From NCBI GenBank assembly GCA_903813345.2, contig CAIIXF020000006.1:39938848-40002847 (forward strand): a stretch of 64,000 bases of DNA. Reading direction: 5' to 3'. The translations under genes were made by a program, and so were the position numbers. Of the stretch, positions 49,892-61,800 are shown piece by piece. This DNA is from Owenia fusiformis (taxonomy: Eukaryota; Annelida; Polychaeta; Sabellida; Oweniidae). The notes beneath the pieces were generated by a model, which saw only the letters and a program-made list of their open reading frames with translations, did not search any database and was not told the origin of the DNA. Each line of letters begins with the position of its first letter. Position 1 is the stretch's first letter.

Positions 49892-52800
49892 CTGGAATGA
49901 AAAATGGCAAAGTAATGGTCTGTTAAATATTAGTAAAAGTAAATAGCAGACTGAATGAATGAATAAATACACTTATACACTTATAATAGAATTGATCATT
50001 ATTGCGAAACATGGTTGGTTTTGGTTGTAAATTGTCAAAAATGTATTTAGAGGGATGATTCAAAAATAAGGGACAAAATTTACGTTACAATCACGACTCC
50101 TAAATATAATACCTTTTTTATTGTATCAATAATGATGCTATCTGTGTCAACTTGAAAGAATGGCACGTTAAGTAAACTCTCTTTAACACCATTGATTGGT
50201 TTAACAATGAGAGGGTTGTTCAGGTTTGCTGCATTGCGGATCACGCCGGCATCTTGGAATGTGTTCTCGTGTGGTAGAATTGCATACGTGAATGTGTGAT
50301 TGCCCATGTCAGCGACCTCATCGGGGGCTTTCGGCGATTTCAACCTACACGAGAAAGTTAGGAGAGAATTTGATTAACCTGCTATGCCACTCGAATGCAA
50401 TGCACTACTTGTTACGAGAGCTATTCTTCGAGATGAGGTACATTTTAAATTTTCCCAGGAAACGATAGACCAGTGCTTTCATCAAAAGGGAGGTCAAGCT
50501 ACACTTTTCAATAAAACTTGTATTTGAACGTGAAGAACTATAGTCGTATAGAAAATAGCTGGAAACACAGAATTTGAGGGATATTGAGACTAGAACAGAA
50601 TCCACGGGGTCTTATCATAACACGTTCACGTTCTCTTAAAATCATGTAACTGAACCGCACTAACACGTGCTTACCTTTACGCGTTTCATCTAAACCAAAG
50701 TATACAGTTAACACCAATATGTTCAAATATAATCAATAGAGGAGTTTTTTTAAAATGTGTACGTGAATACATGTATGTAATATTATTACATACAAGGACT
50801 ACTACCGACCCTTTCATTGTTTTTTTCTAAAATAATTCAGTGACAACGCATATTTTCCCTATACAATTATACTCAATTGGTCATGCAAGTAAATGTTACA
50901 CAAGCGAACTAATCATGAGAGGACTCTACTCATTTAACTATATTTTGTCTTTAAACGCGTGTTTCTTGGCTCCCCAAATAAATGCAGTTCAGAAACTATA
51001 GATTGGCAGAAAGGAAGATTTTAAAATGCAGCATGCAAGGATAACTTCAAATGGATAACTTATAAGAATAACCTCAAATAAATAACTTACAAGGATAACC
51101 TCAAATGGATAACTTACAAGGATAACTTCAAGTGGATAACTTACATGGATAACCTCAAATGGATAGCTTACGAGGATAACCTCAAGTGGATAACTTACAA
51201 GAATAACCTCAAATGGATAACTTACAAAGATAGCCGCATCACATTCTCGCTGGTTTGGAATCCATATTTGCAGTCGTTCAGTATTGCTACACCAAAGTTG
51301 TATTCTGATAAGTCCGCCCATTTGTGAGTGCAAACCTTAAAAAAACACATTTATAACTAGACTTTGGAAATTGAACAAGTTCAATTTCAGACTCCAGATT
51401 AAGACCTTTTTTAGCCGAGTCATCCAGAATAAGCCGAGTCATCCAGAATAAGCTGAGTCATCCAGCATAAGCCGAGTCATCCAGAATAAGCAGGTGGATA
51501 GCTGGACTGATGGATGAATGGATGGATTGATAGGAGGAAGGATAGGACAGAATAGGAAGGAAGGATAGGATAGAATAGGAAGAAAGGAGAGGATAGTATA
51601 GGGTATGAAGGATAGAATAGGATACGATAGAACCCGAAGAAAGAATAAGATAGGACAGAATAGGAAGGGCAGGATAGGAAGGAAGGATAGGAAGGAAAGG
51701 AAAGAAGGATAGGATTGGATAGGATAGTTGGGATGGATATTATAGTCGAGTCATCCAAAATAGCCAAGTCATCCAGAATAGGCTGAGTCATCCAGAATAA
51801 GCCGAGTCATCCAGAATAAGCCGATGGATGGATGGATTGATGGATGAATGGATGAATTCATAGGATAGGAAGGATAGGACAGAATAGGAAGAAAGGATAG
51901 AATAGGATAGGATAGGAAGGATAGAATAGGATATGATAGAATCCGAAGAAAGAATAAGATAGGACAGAATAGGAAGGATGGGATAGGAAGGAAGGAAGGA
52001 TAGGATAGGAAGGATAGGAAAGAAGAATAGGATTGAATAGGATAGGTGGGATGGATATAGCCGAGTCGTCCAGAATAAGCCGAGTCGTCCAGTCCTATCC
52101 CTCTTTCCTATCCTTCTTATCCTATCCTTCCTTCCTATCCTATCCTATCCTATCCTTCCTTCCAATATAGGAAGGAAGGAAGGATAGGATAGAATAGGAA
52201 GAAACGATAGGATAGTATAGGATAGGAAGGAAGGATAGGATAGGAAGGATAGGAAAGAAGGATAGGATTGGATAGGATATAGGATAGGATATAGGATAGG
52301 ATATAGGATAGATATAGGATAGGATATAGGATAGGATAGGATAGGATAGATGGGATGGATGGAAGGATTTTTCAATATTTTCTTCACTACTCTTGACTTT
52401 CTATCAGGATACCATCATATTGATTTTTTCGATCTTGCGCGTGGTTATTGGCAGGTTAAAAAAAGTCATAACTTTTGAACCGGAAGTCGGATCGAAATTT
52501 GATTTACAGATTCGGATTCCTGAGAAAATTCTACCCTTAATTCATAACTCATATGTTAAATTTGGAGAACTTTTTATTGTGACCTACTTTCTGGACGCCA
52601 TATTTCAAAATCGGTAAGCGTAATCAAAAATCTAATGTCATATCTTTGCTTTGGCTTTTTCTAAGCTACATGATGAAAAAAAGATTTAGGAGTTACGATA
52701 AACAACGACGAAGATAAATGACAGAATGTTGAAAATGTAAGATTTGACCTAGTTCTTGACCTTTGACCTAGATAAAAATTTGACCCAATTTCCGAGAAAC

Positions 52801-55800
52801 TAGATCTAGGACCTAAATGGACCATATATAAGACTTGACTCAATATCTTCTAGTTAACGAGAAAACTGGGAAAGAAAAATAATAAAGAATAATAATAAGA
52901 AGAAGAAGAATACTGACGAAAACAATAGACTCCAGATTTACATCTGGAGTCTAATAATATTGGTTTACCCCGCCCCAATTGAATATAATATTTAATGTAA
53001 AATATGTATATATTTCGCTTAACCCCATATAGCCTACCTCAAACTTGAACCAATCCCAGGATGTATTTGCATGAGTAGGGCGTCTAACAAAGCCGTATTG
53101 AGTGTCATACGTTGCTACGTCACTGCGACAATTCACTGGGAATTCAACCTTTAAGAACTTGTGATCTTCGTGCCAGGCAACCTTAACATAAAGCATTACA
53201 TTATTGTATAAAATTATATGTCGCATATTAGATGAACAAGATAGGTTCAATATTTTGGAACAGGTTGGAGGTGGTCGAGAGGCTCTGCAAATTAATCTCG
53301 TAGGTCCGAGCTGGCTTTGCGCGTGATCTTTAATGTTTGGGGATTGTTCTATATGGGAATGACATTGTTCTTTATGGGCTGGGGTGTGTTCTATATGGGT
53401 ACACGTAGAATATGGTCTTGGAGGTAGTCAAGACTTGTAGAAAGAAGCTTGAAAGTTGCTGGCGTAATCTGGAAAATTATCAAATCGATGAACACATTCC
53501 AATCGGGACATCACTGATATATGTTTATATCACGTGGGTAATACTTTTGAACCAATCAAATTCCTTCGGCTATCTTCGTTGCGAAACAATACCTTCGGTA
53601 TCGGTCCAACATTGTGATTCCATTTCAATCGGTTTATTGAATTAAAACGGCATCCTCCTAACACATTCATCCAGAACTCGTACCTCCTCTTCCAACCTGC
53701 GATCAGCTATTTAGTATTGGTCAGGAAAAATGGTCACTGGGGGAAGGAAGGAACATGTGGATAATGTCTGGAGCCCGGTGTTCAGAGAATGTTATGACTG
53801 AAACGTACCTCAGTATTAAACCTCAAGTATGGGCTTTCAGCATCAAGCACGATGTTCTGTATGATATTGCTGCTGTCGCTTATCTTCAAATTCACCTACA
53901 AACAAACACATATATATATTTCGTTTTTTTAAGTAAATCAAGAAGGTAAGTCAAAATACTACTGCTGTATGTACTAACTTCGAAGGTCCATCTGAACTAT
54001 ACAGTCTTCCAGGCCCATAGCCAGGGGGTGTGCAAACCATTTATGGGACAAAACACGTTCAAAATAATGTTTACACAATTTAAAGCACCGTTCGAGTGAA
54101 TTTGGTCTTGGGCTAAAATGGTCATATGTAAATCCCCTTTTTTCAAAAGTGAACCCACTGGGCAAAAGCTGGCCATGGGGCTCTTCTAACAGATCCCTAA
54201 CCAGGAGGATTACAGATTGTTTTTTTAAATTGCTTACAAATTCAAAGCGCTGAAACCCATGCCCTGTAAGTATTTCAAACAGCAAATCTACTTTAAAGTC
54301 TTGACTTTAATATGACGACAAATAGGTGGAAATCTCTTGAATTTTGTTAAGAAACTATCAACTTTTAATTTCTAGTTTAATTTTTTATATAAAACGTAGC
54401 ATACATTGATGGAACTAATTGTTTCTTACCTTTATCTCGACTCTAAGGCGACTCTTCTCCACAATTCTTGCAGCTTCAATCACTTCAAATACCTCTTTCC
54501 TAATTAAAACGTATGTCTATCATGTTTAACGGACTAGTTTCTCGTTGGATGTCATATTAAGACCCTTTCAAATTGTTCTTCAATTATATTTTTTCTGATA
54601 TTCATAACAAATGTGATTATCACATTATAAATATTTATTTATTTATCATAAAAATATATAAAACATGAAAGATATGTCACAATCTATATAAGACACCACC
54701 GTGGCAAATAAAAGACATCTCATGTCTTAAGACTATTCTAAATACTAAATGTTTCTTAAAGGTGCAACAATTAATGCAGATGGACCATTCAACGATCATT
54801 GAAGAGTGTCAAAATATATTCAAGGTTGGATGTTTCATCATGAATTAGACATATTTTTATTATCTCCAACGAAACCCCCTGAATGAACATTATTTCAGCT
54901 GATATTTCTCTTGAAACTTGGTGGCTCTTAAAAATCTATAAATGGGACTCCCTTTATAGGAGCTTTGAACTGAATTTACACTTCTTAATCCTAAATCCAT
55001 ACATTTTAAGAAAACAGGTATGTCAAAGAAGATGTTAAGCCAAATGTTGCCCTGATAGCTTAGAAAAAGTAACAATTTTCAAATTTTCTCTGTATATCCT
55101 TTGCTGCCCCTTTAATCGCAAAACATGAACAGACTTTGTCACGTGATCCAAAAGGTATCCGAAAGGGAACTCCCGATTGCCCAACTAATTGAAGGGGGGG
55201 GGGAGATGGTGAAAATGGAAAATAAAGCGTATATTACCTTGTTTCGAGATGATAGTGCTCAACATTCCATGCATCATATGAAGCAGGCCTATCTGTGTAA
55301 AGAACAAACTGGTTTCCACACCCGCCATCAATGCATTCCCTGAAATAGGTATCACGCTCATTAATGTAAAGAACAAACTGGTTTCCACACCCGCCATCAA
55401 TGCATTCCCTGAAATAGGTATCACGCTCATTAATGTAAAGAACAAACTGGTTTCCACACCCGCCATCAATGCATTCCCTGAAATAGGTATCACGCTCATT
55501 AATGTAAAGAACAAACTGGTTTCCACACCCGCCATCAATGCATTCCCTGAAATAGATATCACGCTCATTAATGTAAAGAACAAACTGGTTTCCACACCCG
55601 CCATCAATGCATTCCCTGAAATAGATATCACGCTCATTAATGTAAAGAACAAACTGGTTTCCACACCCGCCATCAATGCATTCCCTGAAATAGATATCAC
55701 GCTCATTAATGTAAAGAACAAACTGGTTTCCACACCCGCCATCAATGCATTCCCTGAAATAGATATCACGCTCATTAATGTAAAGAACAAACTGGTTTCC

Positions 55801-58800
55801 ACACCCGCCATCAATGCATTCCCTGAAATAGATATCACGCTCATTAATGTAAAGAACAAACTGGTTTCCACACCCGCCATCAATGCATTCCCTGAAATAG
55901 ATATCACGCTCATTAATGTAAAGAACAAACTGGTTTCCACACCCGCCATCAATGCATTCCCTGAAATAGATATCACGCTCATTAATGTAAAGAACAAACT
56001 GGTTTCCACACCCGCCATCAATGCATTCCCTGAAATAGATATCACGCTCATTAATGTAAAGAACAAACTGGTTTCCACACCCGCCATCAATGCATTCCCT
56101 GAAATAGATATCACGCTCATTAATGTAAAGAACAAACTGGTTTCCACACCCGCCATCAATGCATTCCCTGAAATAGATATCACGCTCATTAATGTAAAGA
56201 ACAAACTGGTTTCCACATCCGCCATCAATGCATTCCCTGAAATAGATATCACGCTCATTAATGTAAAGAACAAACTGGTTTCCACACCCGCCATCAATGC
56301 ATTCCCTGAAATAGATATCACGCTCATTAATGTAAAGAACAAACTGGTTTCCACACCCGCCATCAATGCATTCCCTGAAATAGATATCACGCTCATTAAT
56401 GTAAAGAACAAACTGGTTTCCACACCCGCCATCAATGCATTCCCTGAAATAGATATCACGCTCATTAATGTAAAGAACAAACTGGTTTCCACACCCGCCA
56501 TCAATGCATTCCCTGAAATAGATATCACGCTCATTAATGTAAAGAACAAACTGGTTTCCACACCCGCCATCAATGCATTCCCTGAAATAGATATCACGCT
56601 CATTGATGTAAAGAACAAACTGGTTTCCACACCCGCCACCAATGCATTCCCTGAAATAGATATCACGCTCATTAATGTAAAGAACAAACTGGTTTCCACA
56701 CCCGCCATCAATGCATTCCCTGAAATAGATATCACGCTCATTAATGTAAAGAACAAACTGGTTTCCACACCCGCCATCAATGCATTCCCTGAAATAGATA
56801 TCACGCTCATTAATGTAAAGAACAAACTGGTTTCCACACCCGCCATCAATGCATTCCCTGAAATAGAAATCACGATCATTAATGTGAAGAACAAACTGGT
56901 TTCCACACCCGCCATCAATGTATTCCCTGAAATAGATATCACGATCATTAATGTAAAGAACAAACTGGTTTCCACATCCGCCATCAATGCATTCTCTGAA
57001 ATAGATATCATGATCATTAATGTAAAGAACAAACTGGTTCCCACACCCGCCATCAATGCATTCTCTAAAATAGATATCATGATCAATTATGTAAAGAACA
57101 AACTGGTTTCCACATCCGCCATCAATGCATTCCCTGAAATAGATATCACGATCATTAATGTAAAGAACAAACTGGTTTCCACATCCGCCATCAATCCATT
57201 CTCTGAAATAGATATCATGATCATTAATGTAAAGAACAAACTGGTTCCCACACCCGCCATCAATGCATTCTCTAAAATAGATATCATGATCATTAATGTA
57301 AAGAACAAACTGGTTTCCACATCCGCCATCAATGCATTCCCTGAAATAGATATCACGATCATTAATGTAAAGAACAAACTGGTTTCCACATCCGCCATCA
57401 ATGCATTCTCTGAAATAGATATCATGATCATTAATGTAAAGAACAAACTGGTTCCCACACCCGCCATCAATGCATTCTCTAAAATAGATATCACGATCAT
57501 TAATGTAAAGAACAAACTGGTTTCCACACCCGCCATCAATGCATTCTCTAAAATAGATATCACGATCATTAATGTAAAGAACAAACTGGTTCCCACCCCC
57601 GCCATCAAGGCATTCTCTAAAATAGATATCGGGACCATTAATGTAAAGAACAAACTGGTTCCCACACCCGCCATCAATGCATTCTCTAAAATAGATATCA
57701 GGACCATTAATGTAAAGAACATACTGGTTCCCACATCCGCCATCAATGCATTCTCTTAAATAGAAATGAAGATGATTTATAATTATTGAAAACAGTTTTT
57801 CCATCGAAAGTGCTGCTTAAAGTGAAAGTATAAATTCACTTACTTCTAATTCTGAAAAACGTACTCAAGTTATGTGTTTGTGGTAATATATACATGTTCG
57901 TCAACATGGCAATTAAGTAGTATTAACTTACGTCATAATAACAAAAACACGTATTTCTAGTCTGGAAATTGTACCCAAGGATACTGATTCGTATAAGAAA
58001 ACAACTAAATGTAATAAAAGTAATAAAATAAGGAAATCAAATAGGTTGGAATTCGCATTTTGGTAGCCCATGGCCAGCTGTAAGGATACATTGATCTAGT
58101 TGTGTCAATGTATAACTACTGTAGAGCATTGACATGTCAACCGAAGGTGAATGGGCGGGAAGTACAACTTGATGATTTCGAAGCCAATTTTGAAAGTTGA
58201 AAATATGGAAAAAGGGATATGTCAGCATTTATTCTTTACATTCGTCAAGCTTTACCGTCTTGGTTTTATATTGCGGTGGGGGTGGTATTGGGTCACGTGG
58301 TATACATGTGATTGATCCATAAAAGGCTTATAGGACCACATATAAGCTAAGGGCAATCCCCTCCTACTAATACCAAATAATTACGAAAGCTATTCACTTC
58401 TTGCGAGTATAGCGCTAGTGTTTCATTCATTCATTCAAACTCCTATTCTATTGATTGTACCTTTCCATCTACGAGACAATAATTGTGTGATTTGAAAAGA
58501 ATTGCAATATACATCTCTGACAAACCCTGACACTTGAAACACGAACGAACTATCATATATTGGCAACATTGATTACGTCATTGGTTGTACCTTTTCAAAC
58601 TTTGCAATCTGCGCAAGTTAATCTTATTTTGCTTGGACAAATTGCCTCCAACAACCTATGACATCAATCTAGCCAATATGTTACAGCTTCTTTGCTTTAT
58701 TAATAGGTTGCAGATTTTATTAAAAAGTTTATTTATTTTGAGAACTTCTCAATGTACCTTCCATTTGATTTCATCTTCAGAGAGACTACCTTGCCAATCT

Positions 58801-61800
58801 TATCGACGGTGGCTTCAATGAGACGATTTTGCAACACAATACTTTCGGTTTGTTTATCAACAGTTGCATTACAGGCAATGTCTTCTTTTACATCTGTCCC
58901 AGTTTCTTCATCTACCTTGGCAGCTCCGTATGCAGGGACAGTCACCAATGCTATATTAAAATAATTTGGAGATACAATTGATAAAGCAAATGTTGTCATT
59001 CTTGGAGTTTACATACTGCACATCATTTGATTCAAAGGGTGATATGTTAGTCTCAGCTGTATTAGAATTTCTGAACAGTTCGTTCAGTGCTGTTGTGCTT
59101 TCTTGTAGATGTTTCATTTTCCCGGGTATTGAGCTCGTAGTTCACGAACGTTGCCTCATTACACTAAGTTTTCTCATACGATAGGAAAAACAGTGAAAAA
59201 CCCTGGTAAGAATGTGTATTAAAATTTCAGAAGAGATGGCAGCAACGAAACGAACGAACTGCTACGGAAATGTGAACATATTCGTTTTTACTCAATTAGG
59301 GCTAGTTTGGATCATACATAGTAGCCCATCTAGTATACCGAAATCACTGGATTACTGGATTGAATAAAATCTTTAATACACTGTACCTACTTACCCAATT
59401 TTCTACCAGTCTGTGGAACTTCCGTTTTCATCTTTTTCCTCTTCTGCTTTGGGGTTTTAGGTTCGTCACTTCTGCCAACCTCCACAACTTCCGTTCTCGA
59501 CCATCCAAGTCCATTTAGGGCTATGTTAACAAGCGGTCCTTTGCCATCCTAGCAACCCCAAAATACACAAATATTGCAAATATATGCAGCCTTAGAATCA
59601 TTATGAAATAGATGGAAATGGTTAGAATCAGAATGTGTCAGACATTTTGCTATCGACTTTCTAAACTGGCGAAATGTTTTAGCATTCGGGGGAGAAGCAT
59701 ATTACCTGAAAAACAGCACTGATTGCCCCATTCAGCAAAGCTTGTCCCTTTTCCTGGATTTCTAGAAAAGATGATTAGATACATCATATCTGTTCACAAA
59801 ACATTTTAAAAGTATAACCTTTATAGTTATATTGCCGATCTACTCTTATATAGATATATTTTTCTCTGTCAATATCATTTTGAAAAATGCTTTTTAACTC
59901 CAATGAATGGGAAGTTGCTCAACTGCGAGCTTATCTGTTTGCAAATACAAAACCAGCAAAATGCCACCAGGGCCAAAAAATCAAAATTACAATTGTTTAC
60001 TTGTATTAAGAAACTGGCTTTTGTACATAATTGGAAAATTTACTGACCTTTATAGTAAACGATTGCATCATTGTTTACCTGTAAAAATAAACACACAACT
60101 GAAATATAATGACTTTGAAAACGTACAAATAAAATGGGAGTGAGATTTATAGTATTGCATTGTACTGAATATGTATTGCATTGTCTGAAAGAGAGAATAC
60201 AATTATGTTTTATGCTCGCATATATGAAATATATAAAAGTGTAAGATTAAGATCAGACTGAACTTTCTACCATTTTGTTGACCATGTGATTTTTTCAGTT
60301 GAAGAAAACTTATTTCAAACAGGGTCGAAATCTTTCATTTTTCATAAAATGTGCTTTAGTGAACTCAGATTATAAATCGAGTTTTAATTTTTCTTTAAAA
60401 AGTAAATAACTGAGCGATCTTATTTTCAAAATTGCAGAACGCATCATGTAGATCTGCCTTACATCAGTTGACTGTATAAATGTTGTTGTTTTGAAACAAA
60501 TGTGTAGAATTACAGAGAATCAAGGTCAAAGTAGGATAACCTGAGACAAACAGACCTATTATTTTACAATCACATGCAAAACATGGGTGCAATGATTATT
60601 CAACGAATCCAAGATTAAATATCAAATAAATATAACTGACAAAGGTATACAAGGCAGAGCATCTTTTAAAAGACTAATAACATGTTAACTAATCTATATT
60701 TTCAAATGAGATACATCGACAGTTTCAATGTTCGGTCAAGAAACTTTAAATATGTCGTACCTCGTTTATCGAACTCCCCGGAAGGACATCGTGAAACTGG
60801 TTTAACAAGAATAGCTTCCACATACGTTCTATATCGTCAGCAGGATATACGTAGGCGTTCGATTTCAGCGAGGATGATGACTGTGTGCGAAGTGCCAACG
60901 TGGAAATAAACTCGAGGTTATGGAAAAGGACCTCACCCTTCCTGTTTTCACGTTTAATCTAAAATTACAAGACATGACGTTTTTCTTTGCTCAAATGACA
61001 CAGGATATTTCTTGGTATTCCCCTGAAGCTAAAAATATGAACATTTCGTTCAACATGACATTTAAGAAGAGAAACTATTTGCACTGAACTTATCAAATAA
61101 TCGAAATACAATATTCATGATGCTCATGTATCCCAAAATCGTCGGTACTTTTTAAAATAATTGATACATGGGATAGATGCAACAGCTCATTTGATGAAAT
61201 TCTACAAAGTTAATTAAATAACATATATACAGGGTGTTCCAAAAGTAACAGGACTGGTGCTGGTATTTTGTCAATTTTGCACCTAGTGTCTTCAAATTTT
61301 TACAAATCGTACTTTGAAGTATTGCAACTAAAATTGTATAGTTTCAGAAAAAATGATGAAATGCGGCTAGAGTTGTGGTTACTATAGCAACATGACATCA
61401 CAATACCCGGGGCAACTTTTTTCTGAAAATGTGATATCTAACATTTTTGTATTACTGAAGGAAGTATCCATTTCACCTATTATAATACAACATTTCTTAT
61501 TTATTTTATTAGTTGCTTTGTTGTAAAGGTGTTGCTATAAAACTCAGATTCAAGTCTAATTTCATTATAATAATATTTATTCAATTTCCTGGAATATCAC
61601 TATGAATTACAGTCTGAACAATTTGTGGTTGAGTATTTGAAAAGACCCAATTTGAAGCCAGTCATCCACCTTGATAAGGCGCCTGCCCGCAGGTCACCAT
61701 TAAAGACCATGCAGCTATAGAGAAGCTAGGTCTTGAGTTCTAAAAAAAATGTACCATACTCTTCTGATCATGCAATATCCAATTTTTACTTACATGGGGA

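Noticed and set aside
50989-51333. A protein with VSYPFEVIL repeats
   Set aside because: The frame is offset from the MAN2C1 reading frame and simply reads the 27-bp donor array.
52951-53250. A small separate protein of 99 residues
   Set aside because: The central part is a MAN2C1 exon (53181-53038). The ends are intron read-through.
55296-57754. CRISPR array (regular repeats)
   Set aside because: Repeats are contiguous without unique spacers, and the setting is a eukaryotic intron-containing gene.
56884-57759. Open frame on the plus strand through the 69-bp array, and a second open minus-strand frame at 55185-57086
   Set aside because: A stop-free 69-bp unit stays open in every frame lacking a stop when copied. 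These are shadows of the repeat.
55234-57804. A single 856-codon minus-strand frame as an independent repetitive protein gene
   Set aside because: Its upstream start lies in the MAN2C1 intron, its final part is a MAN2C1 exon with a clear donor, and the rest is the 69-bp array. It is better explained as a possible extended exon than as a separate gene.
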